DNA of 10,374 nucleotides, taken from positions 8,714 through 19,087 of the forward strand of contig NAOQ01000582.1 of the NCBI GenBank assembly GCA_002751075.1. Reading direction: 5' to 3'. Under the pieces are notes generated by a model that was not told the origin of the DNA, searched no databases, and was given only the letters and a program-made list of their open reading frames with translations. Each line of letters opens with the position of its first letter. Within the stretch, counting starts at the first letter, position 1. The position numbers and the translations under genes were made by a program. Of the stretch, positions 1 to 9,826 are shown one piece after another. Source of the stretch: Ichthyophonus hoferi (Eukaryota; Opisthokonta; Ichthyosporea; Ichthyophonida; Ichthyophonidae).

Positions 1-451
1 ATAATATAATAATAGATGAATGCATTTAAAGGGAAGATAATCACACTAGTACTAGTGGGTAAAAGTGTTGATTATTAGATGACCTATGTAGTGAATAGAT
101 GCTCACTCCACTTATGTAGCTTCTAGGTCGATCTCTATCATGCTATCCTGCTATTCCTATACTTTTACTTGATTTTTTGTATTAAGATATAATGGGGTTT
201 AAATGAAACTAAAAATATACGATTAATAATTGCAATAATCAAAGTATATGTTAATGATAATAAAGTGGTGTAAATATCATCTATAAAATGAGCTAAAAAT
301 ATTTGATTTGTTTCTCACAAAACTGCTTGTTGTTATGAGATAATCTTATTTTTTGAGAGTAATGTGTTGCAATATATGATAGATGTTAGATTAAACATAA
401 GGCAAGATAACCACCTGAATCTGACTATAATATGGCATAACCTATATCTAG
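1..451 (+). other. Intron of the IST1 gene (3' part)
   Basis: No exon-like reading frame was found on the plus strand here. The helices that precede the first visible IST1 exon in the family are not encoded, so the stretch reads as the 3' part of a large intron. It ends with a branch-site-like CTGAC near 420 and the acceptor AG at 450-451. A short tandem of ACTAGT lies near 46-57. Nothing else is recognised. Confidence 0.6.
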
Positions 452-3400
452 GTATTGTGATCCCAGTATCCTAGAAGCTGTAGCGTCTATCATGTGGGCT
501 GCACCTCGTATGCCCCCTGAGACAAGAGAACTGTGTATTGTAAGTACCTGGATATATGTATGTGTGTGTACTTGGTGTTATGGTTGTTTTGACTTTATAT
601 ATATTGCTGCTATGATTCTTTTAAGTATATTTATATATATATATATCATGAAATGGAATTCTCAGTTAGAACGTTTGCTTTGGTCTGATATGGATTTTTG
701 AGGTTGGTGGTTACCCAATTTACAACTAATATCTTTTTTTTTCGAAATAATAATAATAGTAGTACTAGTAGTAAGAGTAATAATGATAATTACAGCAATA
801 ATTATTATAATAAGAGTAATAATTATTATAATAACAAGAATAGTAATAATAGCAATAATAATAGTAATAACAATAAGAATAATAATAATAATAGTAAACT
901 AATTATTACTACTTGGGTTGAATGTCCGGTATATATGTTATTTTTACCTTAATTTTGTCCTCCTGTGTCATAATAGGCTAGATATATGGTCGACTATATA
1001 CGGCCAATAAACATATTTCCCTTACATGAACGCATAGACAATGCTTTATAAAGGCAACTTTATATAATACATTATTTATATAGATATATGTGTTTGTTGG
1101 TGTATATGACATATTCTGGACAAAAATAGAAAATACAATGCCTATGTAAGATTTAAACGGCCTTTAGTTATATGAAACTTAAGTAGAACAATGAATAATC
1201 AATAGATTCAATTATAATTAAATGGATCGTGAATCCCTGGGCTGATAGATAAGAGACTGCCTTGCAGCCAAGTTTGGACCCGAATTTACTGCCTCTGTCA
1301 TGGAGAATCGTGAGTGTGCTGTGAGTGAAAAGGTATATGTATATGTCTACATGTTCTAATTGCAAATGTGTATATGTGTATAGGTCTTTGTGTGTATACA
1401 GGGATACTTGTATACATGTATTTTTTTATGTGGGTTGATTTATATGTATGTATATGCGTATATGTGTATATATTTATGTTTGTTTTGCTTTGTTGTTTTT
1501 AGATACTTTTGGTACTGTTGTAGGCTACTGTGATTTGATAATCAAAAGAGTTATAAGATAGAGTTTTTAGGTTTTTTTAATATTGAAATAGATGTTTTTA
1601 TTTCTTTATTGATGTATGACAGTCGGTTTTAATTGATTGGAACTCTCTTGTGACTTTGTTGCATTACTTCTATCATTTGATCCCTGTTAGTTATATATAG
1701 CTAATTGAGTATGGAAATTGGTTTGACTCAAGTAATATTTTGGTAGATAAAAGTAGAGACATGATGGTTTTCTGTGGCTTATATCCATATAGAATTGAGG
1801 GAATATTGACTTAAGGGATGTTTTAACGTGGGTCCTTGCCTACACCAAGGACAGATAGGTTAATACGTATTTTTATTATTAAGCCAGTCGGCAGAATTTT
1901 AGGACTAGGCTGATAAGGTTGATAAAGCTAGGAGTGCGCATTTAGCTAGACAACTAAGATAAACATTGCTGTTGTTGACTGATAGTCCAATATAATGCAG
2001 TTTATCTTGAGGGAGGCCACATTTAGTACTACACATGTTGTTTCTATGCTCCCGGTTTCTTTATTCTCTTTTATTCCACAGCTTTGCTAAGTATTATTTT
2101 TTGTGCTGTGTTGCAACTCTACATTTTTCTACCCATGTATTGGCTCTAAAAATAGACATGGCGTCGAGGTTATCTGTTTTACATTCACCACAATAAAAAA
2201 ATGCTATTATAATCCGTTCTAATATTTTCCCGGCCCTGACGCCAGGTACTAAAACGACTTGACATACGACCTCCTCCCAAGAAACTTGTCAATGCATATC
2301 TGGAAGAAATTGCAAAAGCCCATCAAGTTACATGGTATGTTGTGTGGTATTGTTGATATGATATATGGCCTATGTGTACTGCTGTGTTATAGTTATGTGG
2401 ATTGTTTTGGCTGGTGTAGGTGAGGAATCATATAGTATAGATTGTGATTTGTATAATGTATATATTTTATAGTGTATGTGGTGTACCTAGTACATATGCA
2501 GGACAAGCTAAACAGGATATTTGATAGTTGAATATTGTGTAATCCTGATAGGATTTTCACGATGTACTTTGTGTAGCATAGTAGTTACTAACAGGCTATT
2601 TCTGAAAAAATAGACGCTTGGGTGCAGGTAGAGTTAGTACAGGGATTCGATGATGCTAGTATGTTGTATAGAATATGATGTTATGATTCTATGTGTATGT
2701 TAGAGTGTTTTTATATGGGTGTAAGTGCATACCCCTCTTCCGGTAGTACTAATACAGTGGTACTTACTTACAGGATAGCTAAGCCAGATACACCCCCAAC
2801 GGTTGCATTTGATCTTCTTGACCTCAGCAACGAGACTGATAATGTAGGTTTATTTATCATCCACTCACCTTTCCTTTGTTTCTTTTTTTTACAATATTAG
2901 AGCAACATAGTCCAATGACATATTGGAACCGAAACAACTGTATACTACACAACCGATGCTCGATATTTAATGCATAATCAAGTGTATGCACGAAATAATG
3001 AGTAGTGCAATAGGAACCTGGTAATAGGAAAAAGAAATATATGTAATAGCTACTGGGTACCTGTAAATAATTATTATTATTTTTATTGTTCCTCTTCTAA
3101 GGCATGGTTGAAATAGCTTTGCCTAAAATGGATCAGACCTGGGTTCTATATGATAAGGTTTCCTCTGAGGAGCATAACGTATCAATCCATTTCTTTTTCT
3201 GACCTTTCTGCTACTTTCTGTTACACAGGAAATTCATCACGACTTCGTTGAGCCCATTGCTGACTTAACAGCTCCTCCTCCTTATTTATTTGAGTCTCTA
3301 GATGGTAAATAGACACTACATCACCCCTAGATTACCCTTCTTTCCCTTGTCTTCTGTACATCATATGGCCCTTTCTCTATGGTGGTTGGTCATGCTGTTA

Positions 3401-3900
3401 CCGTGTTTTTTTTTTTTTGGTTTTATGCTACGGCATTAAGTAAGAGGATACTGTAGAATTTTATTCTCTTAAGAGAGAATATGAAATGTCTTTGTTAGCT
3501 TCTGTTTTTTGTGGCTGGCATCTTTTGTTTTTGTTCTCATGATTATTCACTTTTGAATATAATGTGCATATTTTTCTTGTCTATATATGCGTGTGTGTCT
3601 ATAAGAGTTTTTTTATTGTTGGTGCCTAACTCTCTCCCCTCCTCTCATATTCTCCATAACTATCATTCTACTGTAAGCACCACGCTCACTATCCAACCAA
3701 AGGTATATCAATATGCATACGTTATTATTCCTATGGCTAACTACCCCTTTTCTATAGACCAAACAGATATACCTGTACCTCCACCCGTTCTCTCTCCAAC
3801 AGTAGTTCCACTGTCCCCAGAAAAGACAAAGTCACAAGTCCCCTCAGATGATGACTTCGCTGACTTGATTGCTCGTTTTAACAAACTGAAAAATAGTTGA
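452..3900 (+). CDS. IST1: IST1-family ESCRT-III regulator, 5'-truncated, seven exons
   Basis: Role known for the family: IST1 binds ESCRT-III (CHMP1/Did2) and VPS4 and tunes membrane scission in endosomal sorting and cytokinesis. Exons read as 452-539, 1249-1332, 2246-2334, 2774-2847, 3102-3178, 3229-3304 and 3758-3900. Phases agree across all six introns (709, 913, 439, 254, 50 and 453 nt) and give the C-terminal 210 residues. The second half of the Ist1 helical domain is clear: ILEAVASIMWAAPR, AAKFGPEFTASVMENR and LVNAYLEEIAKAHQVTW match the family. The linker carries APPPYLFESLD, which parallels PPSYESVDD of human IST1. The protein ends DDDFADLIARFNKLKNS, a MIM1 motif (D..L..RF..LK) for MIT domains of VPS4 and its partners. 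The donors at 2848 (GTTTAT) and 3179 (GTATCA) are weak and were chosen by phase; 3158 would also keep frame. The N-terminal exons lie left of the window. Confidence 0.9.
746..896. repeat. Imperfect AAT/AGT/AAC trinucleotide microsatellite
   Basis: About 150 bases of nearly uninterrupted trinucleotides (AAT, AGT, AAC, AAG, with ATT-rich patches) lie inside the 709-nt IST1 intron. One frame reads as an Asn-rich peptide, but this comes from the repeat and is not a gene: it is outside the IST1 exons and shows no other protein-like composition. Many interruptions suggest an old, decaying array. Confidence 0.85.
1333..1482. repeat. TATG/GT-rich low-complexity intron segment
   Basis: The first part of the 913-nt IST1 intron is dominated by TATATGTG, TATGTATG and similar alternating purine-pyrimidine words. 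It begins directly at the donor GTATAT. No frame looks like coding sequence. The rest of this intron to 2245 is unstructured apart from the repeat copy at 2151-2208. Confidence 0.6.
2151..2208 (+). repeat. Diverged dispersed repeat, copy 1
   Basis: The 42 bases from 2167 to 2208 match 4142-4183 at 35 positions, and six of the seven differences are transitions. Weaker similarity extends about 16 bases further left (AATAGACATGGC against AATATACATTGC). The copy sits in an IST1 intron, just before the exon at 2246. Its family is unknown; it may be part of a small transposon or other dispersed repeat. Confidence 0.6.
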
Positions 3901-4273
3901 TTGTTTATAACAATTCATTAATGCATTTCATATATAATATAACTGTTAACGTATAATGGGTAAGACCTTATCCTACTGGAAACAGGATTATACCCCATCA
4001 TCAACCCATGTGCCTATAATCTTCTCTCATACGAAATACGTATCATTTACTATAACATTACTATTACCTAAAGGATCCTAAAAATATGAGGCAACTCGAT
4101 ATTTTCCTAACTATCTAGTTGCTGCAATATACATTGCTACCAGGTTATTTGCTTTGCATTTGCCATAATTAAAAAATGCTATTTAGTGGCCGCCTAACAG
4201 TAAAAGTGGGAGCTAAATTCTAACTTTAACTCGGGTAAGATAATTCTGTGTCAAAAATCATAAGCCGATTGAT
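3901..4273. other. Gap after IST1, probably a 3' untranslated region
   Basis: This lies between the IST1 stop and the nearest candidate minus-strand stop. It is AT-rich with no protein-like frame, and no clean AATAAA was seen. It holds the second copy of the dispersed repeat at 4126-4183. If the minus-strand model is right, this is a convergent gap holding both 3' ends. Confidence 0.5.
4126..4183 (+). repeat. Diverged dispersed repeat, copy 2
   Basis: Partner of 2151-2208 in the same orientation. The shared core begins AGGTTAT, passes through an A-rich run and ends ATGCTATT. Flanks beyond the core do not obviously align, and no target-site duplication or terminal inverted repeat could be recognised. 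Confidence 0.6.
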
Positions 4274-4701
4274 TCATATAGATATGATATTCATGAACTT
4301 TCTATAAGTCATAGAGATCAATTGGTAATGGGCGACCGAAGTTGGTAGAGATCCAGCACGTACATCTAGGATAAAGCAATCCAGGGTTTCGAACCAAAAT
4401 CGATTTGGCTCTAAATAATGATTATACAACAATGCATTTTTGGTGGTTGTGAGCTTCTGTAGTAGTAAATATGGGGTCTTTGTACGATAATCTGTGTAGA
4501 TGCCTATTTATATTTATAACTTTGACAAACTGGAGAAGGGTGTGGTGCGGGGAGAAGCTTGGTACTTGATCATAACCTGCTGTAATGATTGATAACTAAT
4601 AACTAACTAATACCAACGCCAATTACGTGAGACAAAAAAGCTCACCTCCACAAAGGGTGTTCGTGGCACCCTTTCAATATTGATAAATAACGGCAGTTGT
4701 A
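4274..4701 (-). CDS. Candidate minus-strand gene, 3' exons, product unknown
   Basis: Three exon-like blocks join in phase on the minus strand: 4701-4646, 4579-4531 and 4491-4274, with stop TGA at 4276-4274. The introns would be 66 and 39 nt. The first has a strong donor (GTGAGC) and acceptor TTACAG; the second has a weaker donor (GTTTGT) and acceptor CACAG. The joined tail is about 107 residues. It includes RVPRTPFVE, QVMIKYQASPRTTPFS, EPNRFWFETLDCFILDV and GSLPTSVAHYQLISMTY, whose composition is globular-protein-like, and the G+C is higher than its surroundings. I do not recognise the family; the last part recalls helical repeats only vaguely. Upstream, 4976-4819 would join in phase through a 117-nt intron (donor GTAATA) and adds a hydrophobic stretch. 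Open frames of this length can occur by chance in such DNA, so this is tentative. Confidence 0.35.
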
Positions 4702-6157
4702 CTGGGGTCATTTCAGCTTATGAACATACTATGATCTAATTGAATTAGGAAATTCTTTAATATGATCTTGTACACAAAATTTTAAATTTTAAAAATTATT
4801 TGTAGGGGCCAATATTACAATGGTTCATATGATTATTATCATAGGCTTCAAATCCTACTATCCCCATGATGAAATGATAAAAATTTACTAAGCCATCACA
4901 AGTCGACAGAGGAAAAAAAAGCATGTATAATAGTATGTTATAAAAAAGAACGGCTAATTGAAAGCACATAAACAAGCTGGCATGCCGTTATAATTGTGCT
5001 TTATTATTGGTTGATATTCTGCTATTCAACGGCGTGATAAAATGCATGTATAAACAAGAGCTGGAAGGGAGCTTCAAGACAAACAATTTGAAATTTAAGC
5101 ATAATTTGAAATCATTTATAGGTTTACTTTAATGTAGATTGTTCTGTCAGGCTATATACTCCTTTTCTGCTTTCTCTCTGATTTTATTTTTGTATCCTCT
5201 GTTGATGTCTTGCACTATTTTATCCCCACAACAAAGTCTATATACCATATCTGGTTCTGATCAGTTATTTTCAATAATTAATTCATTTGTGAAGTGTGAT
5301 TATCGTAGCGGAAACTTTTCTGATCTACATTTAACCACATAGTATATAATCACAAATATATCTGACTTCTTAATAATAACTAACGATTAAATATTAATGT
5401 TTTTTATTAATCTAAGTAAATTGCAGATAGTTTGCGATCAGCCCCCTATGAATGCAATGATTTGGCGTTTTGTGGCTGAACACCGAAAAACATAATCTAA
5501 TTTTCTTTAGATCAAAACAGTTCTACCTCTATTTTCAATTACAACGCAACAATGGTTTTCCAATTGGTTTGGAAAGCATCAGCATGCTATTATATATCGA
5601 ACTATTGGTTAAGATAAATATATATTTTTGAAAACTCATTGGCTGTACGTTGACTGATAAGTTAAACGATAAGAGGTGCAATGTTGATGCCACTTATAGT
5701 TAACGGCACAAGAAGGAAAATGCTTTTGCTGCTCCATATAAGGTGCACGTAGTCAGAGAAAATGTTTGAATAAATAATAGGGAGGTCATTTAACAATTTT
5801 TTCTTCTATAAAGCTATGTATATTTAGGCCATTGGCTTGAATAACTACTTAAAACAAATTGGGCCAAAATAATTAATTGCACGCTTACTTTGATCTTTTT
5901 CATCTAAAGTATAAGTGCTTCAACTGGTTCGATATCATCTAACCAACCTTAGTGTGCCTGTTAATCAATCTTCGTTTATATATTGATCTGTGTGCGTGTA
6001 CAAAGCTGATCACTGCGATTAAATGGTCCCTTAGAGGTTAAAGCACGTCGTACAAACCGCTTTATCATACCAAGCACATGAATTTTGGAAAGAAGATACA
6101 GGGTGTTGTGTATTAATATATTTTTACAGTACAATCTTGCTGAATATAAGTGTACAA
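4702..6157. other. AT-rich gap with possible further minus-strand exons
   Basis: No plus-strand gene was found. On the minus strand several open blocks have plausible splice sites and fitting phases. Working down from the divergent end: 5880 (ATG AAA AAG, donor GTAAGC), a block near 5808-5690, one near 5649-5560, and one near 5511-5423 that ends at a TGA; then a possible new start at 5340, a block at 5256-5160 rich in Lys and Glu, and 4976-4819. They could form the upstream part of the gene at 4274-4701, or two tandem genes, or be chance. A 7-bp hairpin (TTTCCAA/TTGGAAA) lies at 5557-5575. The right end should hold the promoter and 5' leader of the RGS gene, but no clear TATA box or other element was identified. 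Confidence 0.25.
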
Positions 6158-8854
6158 ATGCGCACCCTATTGGGAGGAACATTTTTTTCCGACGTGTTAC
6201 CAGCCCATACCGCTGAACACCATCGTGATCACAGTGTAGTGAGGTGAGCTAGAGTTGGGAAAGCCTTTAATAATAGAAAGGGTGATGTCTCGGTTTGTAT
6301 TTTAAAAGCTTTGGATACGACATGTAATGGTTATCGTAATGGTTTTTGCTTGTAGTATTCTGTATGTCTCTGTGATTTATTTTCTTCAGGGTCCCTGCAT
6401 ATAAGTGAAGTGGTATTATAATTGTTATAAGGTTAAACTCCATATATGCTAGTATTCGAATATAGAGTCACAAATTGTAATTTTACTACAGACGTGTCAT
6501 TCGACATGGCCGAAGCAAATTTAAAATGGAAACTACCAATGAAGGAGAAGACAAATCCGGAAAGAACTGGTGACTCCCCTAACTCTAAATAATTATACTA
6601 TTATATACAAACATATAATCATTCTTTTTCTTTCACTAAAATAAAAGCAAAAACTCATACATCCAATCAGGCTCAAATATATTTAATATCTTTTTTTGGG
6701 CAACTGCTGCATTCTTAGCAAAAAGAAATATATATTATTCATATATCTATGATTCGTGTACTATTAAATCCTGCAAGTTTCTAAATAGCAGTTTGGGAGG
6801 ATTATTGCCTACAATAACATATGAGGATAGGACAATGCTTCTCTGGGGCTTTTCCAATATTATACCTCTTCTGCATTTTCATTTCTTCACACACGTATAT
6901 AACACTTTCATATCAGTATGATTATCATCAAACAATACTTAGCACATTAATTGTTTAATTATTACATATAGGGACGATGGTCAAGAGCAAAAATCCCGAA
7001 AGTTCAAATGGGGTCCAGCTCTTTTAATTCCGTGGCCTCTCCGTAATCTCTTAGTAGGGCATACTACTACTTCATCAAGAAAAAATTTAGACGGGCTTCA
7101 TTCCCCTTCCACTATTGCATTTACCCAACAAGAAACTTCATCTTCTGCTTCTTCTACCTCTCTTCATCTGGCAACACTTCCAAATGCCATTCTTCCTAAT
7201 GTTGAGCCATTAAAACTCCCACCTACACCTATTATTATCCATCCAATAATCTCGGAGACCAGAGGTAATAGCGTACCTTCCCCTCCACCTACTCCAGTAT
7301 GTGGTCGCTTACTTAATCAAAAACAGAGTCTAAATGATACTATGTCCCCCAAAAGCATTTCATCCGAAATAATGCTCTCAAGTGTCGATTACAGTTATGA
7401 TGATTCTGGTAGTGTTAATCCCAACAGTGATCGACAGAATGTCATATTTGCTCCCAAGGTGAAACAAACATGTTATATAGAAACACGAGCAGATCGGTGC
7501 TTAAACGTTGATCCTTATCCTCTTCCTCCCCCACCATATGTTGCAACGCTGCTAAATAGCAGAAATAATGAACATGTTGTCATGAAACTAGAGTTTCTAG
7601 GATTTTTGAGTAATGAACCCTACAGGTAAGGTAGTTTGGTGATTCCTTTATAAATTAATTACAGATATAACCAAATCTTAGAAATGGCTGCTCACACCGA
7701 TATAATAGGAAAATGACATGAGAAATTTTACAAATAACTAGTGGGTAGAAATAGGAGGATCCTACATAAACACAATGAATAGAAATGAAGTAAATGGAAT
7801 ATTAGCATATTGTATTTAAAATAATGTATAGCGGGGGTTATAACTTGGAATACAGTATATGAACTATAGAGTATATTAGATCAAATAAGGGTAAACGGCG
7901 GATCACTTACAGTGAGTGAAAATAATCGACAAGATTTAATTGTATGAAAAGTAAAAAATATCGGGGGCTTTATTATTAATTGCATTATAGTAAACTACAT
8001 GTATGTGTGAGCAGTAGAGAAATGGACAGAGTCTTTAAAGAAGAGAGCAAGTAAAAATATTATGAAAATGATTATGGTATGTATAAAAAATTCAAAGATA
8101 GTCTAGTTGCAGAATTGTTTTTTAAAATATATATATATATATAATGTAAATATTGAACCTTTTAATAAAGCCAGAGTTATACAATATAATTCAGAATAAT
8201 TAAGAGCAAATATGGGAAAAAGAAAGGATATACTACAGAGATATATAAATTTATAAACGCCCAGTTTCGTATAAAAATTTAAACTCCAAAGTGAATTGTA
8301 TAAAGTATGTTGGACAATGTAAAATATTAAAAAAAAATGTACAAAAATAAATGCACTAACCTCAAAGTAAAGGGTAAAAAGAAATAGCTGCAGATGGCAA
8401 GTGTATCAGTATGTAGGTAACCCTTCTAACCCATACTGCCCCCGACAGAGAGAGTGTCTTGTTCTATTATTCATTTCAACGTCTGAAGCGCTGTGTGCGT
8501 GATGATTCAGCCAATATGAAAGATTTTGTTTATATATACAGTAAATTTGTGTCTAATGAGGCCACACATCCAATCGTTATTCCTTCATATCTTCGACTGC
8601 ATCTGAAGAAACATTTTGAGAAGTTTTGCCTTGGACTGGCTAATATCTCAGCGCTATGTTCCAGTCCTGGAATACGGAAATCAAGCCCATTGAAAGAAAA
8701 TACATGTATTTCCGACGATCAGCATGGCTCCACCGATGTACTGAATGCTTTAAATGAAGTTAATACTTATTTGGTAGACATGCTGCAAAAAGATCCGTAT
8801 CGGCGTTTTCTAGCTCGCCGAATGGTTCTTCATTGCCCCGTCACTGGTGTATAA
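6158..8854 (+). CDS. RGS-domain protein with Ser/Pro-rich middle, four exons
   Basis: RGS domains bind activated G-alpha subunits and usually speed GTP hydrolysis. Exons 6158-6243, 6492-6569, 6972-7625 and 8449-8854 join in phase (introns 248, 402 and 823 nt) to give 407 residues. Residues 1-60 are basic and charged (RRVIRHGRSKFK). Residues 60-255 are Ser/Thr/Pro-rich with PSPPPTP and YPLPPPPY, possible SH3 or WW ligands. The RGS domain is at about 258-400: EFLGFLSNEPYRESVLFYY, KFVSNEAT and DMLQKDPYRRFLARR align with RGS4, and the 823-nt intron splits it at Arg273. A Ser-rich insert of about 30 residues sits at 335-368. The Asn of RGS4 (Asn128) that contacts the G-alpha switch is replaced by Val316. 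The start at 6158 is chosen because only this frame reaches the strong donor GTGAGC at 6244 in phase; ATG 6526 is the alternative. No membrane segment or DEP domain is seen. Confidence 0.85.
8127..8142. repeat. (AT)n dinucleotide tract
   Basis: An uninterrupted AT run of 16 bases lies inside the 823-nt intron that splits the RGS domain. The rest of that intron (7626-8448) is purine-rich on the plus strand and shows no recognisable feature. Confidence 0.8.
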
Positions 8855-9826
8855 ATTTATTTGCATACAATGTATAAAATACAGTCAGGAATCTGAGGTG
8901 TTTGGCACGTCCGGTGATGAGCATAAATCTATCTTAAGGTACATAATTCATTATGCAATGCTTTAGAACTAATAGCATAAATTGTTTTATAATGATGGTA
9001 AACAATGCAAATTTGGCGTATTAACTTGGTTATTAAATTTTGAATTGGATTGTAGATAACGATATGTCAATTTAGTTTTGTTATTAATAATCTCAACTCC
9101 TCAAAGGTGTATAAAATAAAAATGAAAACTTATTCATATACAAATATTTAAAACCAAGCTTACAATTATTTGAATGTTAACAAGAACCCAAACTAGTCTT
9201 GACCTCCAACATTAATTTACAAATTAATGCCACCTGTAATAATAGTTGCAATTAGAACTGAAATAACCAATTTTTCCAGTTTCAATAGGCTCGATCATTC
9301 TTATCTAAATGGATCGGTAATATTTAGATGTAGCTAACTTTGATTGTTATTTTTTGATAGAAAAAGTAATATTTATTTAATTCGGGTATTTTTGCATATA
9401 GTAGTAATTATTTATTATTATTAGAAATTCCGGTTGCATGTGTAATTTGAAAGAATAGGTAAAGCAATCTGCATTTTTGACTGTAATATAATATATGAAT
9501 ATATGCATAGGTAATACCCGTACAGGCCATTTGAACCTATTATGACAGATTGGTATAGCTCAATCATATAATTGCTGTAATATTAGAATAATTATGACAA
9601 TCAATGTCCATGACCTTCCGGGAATTTCGATGTATATTATATAGCTATTACAGTAATGTCTATTCAATGGTCAAACTGTAGTGCGTTGGAAGAAATTAGT
9701 AAATTTTATGGTTTTTAAAATAATTTTAATGAACTTTATCATAAGATAGAGCTATGGTTTCTACTCTATACACGAAAAATCTAGCGTTGGATTCAATCAA
9801 CAGAGAATATGTCGAGACTGCAATTT
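8855..9826. other. AT-rich gap after the RGS gene
   Basis: This presumably holds the 3' untranslated region of the RGS gene on the left and, if the right-hand model holds, that of a minus-strand gene on the right. A small G+C-richer block at 8885-8938 is flanked by CAG and GT and could be an alternative last exon. AATAAA occurs at 9115-9120, a possible poly(A) signal for the RGS gene. The palindrome at 9210-9229 is listed separately. No other coding or RNA signal was seen. Confidence 0.5.
9210..9229. repeat. Perfect 9-bp inverted repeat with 2-base spacer
   Basis: CATTAATTT and AAATTAATG flank the spacer AC, giving a near-continuous palindrome in the gap between the RGS gene and the candidate minus-strand gene. 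It could be a binding site or cruciform, or a chance product of AT-rich DNA. Nothing around it decides. Confidence 0.7.

Noticed and set aside
698-952. Asn-rich open reading frame of 84 codons
   Set aside because: It is the translation of the trinucleotide microsatellite inside an IST1 intron.
1503-1519. 17-base micro-exon between IST1 exons
   Set aside because: It has a strong acceptor and fits phase only if the donor at 1310 is used. Using 1333 instead restores the family-like residues directly, so no micro-exon is needed.
3678-3702. Possible extra IST1 exon before GTATAT at 3703
   Set aside because: Its length of 25 bases breaks the phase between the exons at 3229-3304 and 3758-3900.
4328-4400. 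tRNA-like stretch with AGTTGGTAGAG and GGTTTCGAACC
   Set aside because: The spacing between the D-loop-like and T-loop-like words is about eight bases too long, the stems do not pair, and no acceptor stem closes. A chance match inside a candidate exon is likelier, although a decayed tRNA-derived repeat cannot be excluded.
5139-5342. Plus-strand open frame of 67 codons with a hydrophobic start
   Set aside because: It has no conserved motif and no splice or start context, and opens at TTG. Frames of this length are expected by chance in the window.
5976-6182. Minus-strand open frame of 68 codons
   Set aside because: It overlaps the first exon of the RGS gene on the opposite strand and shows no recognisable domain.
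6203-6262. Resemblance to 5S rRNA (CCATACCGCTGAACACC, then GATCAC)
   Set aside because: The distance to the internal promoter-like word is wrong and the rest does not align. The same bases form the first RGS exon in a frame that fits its splice phase.
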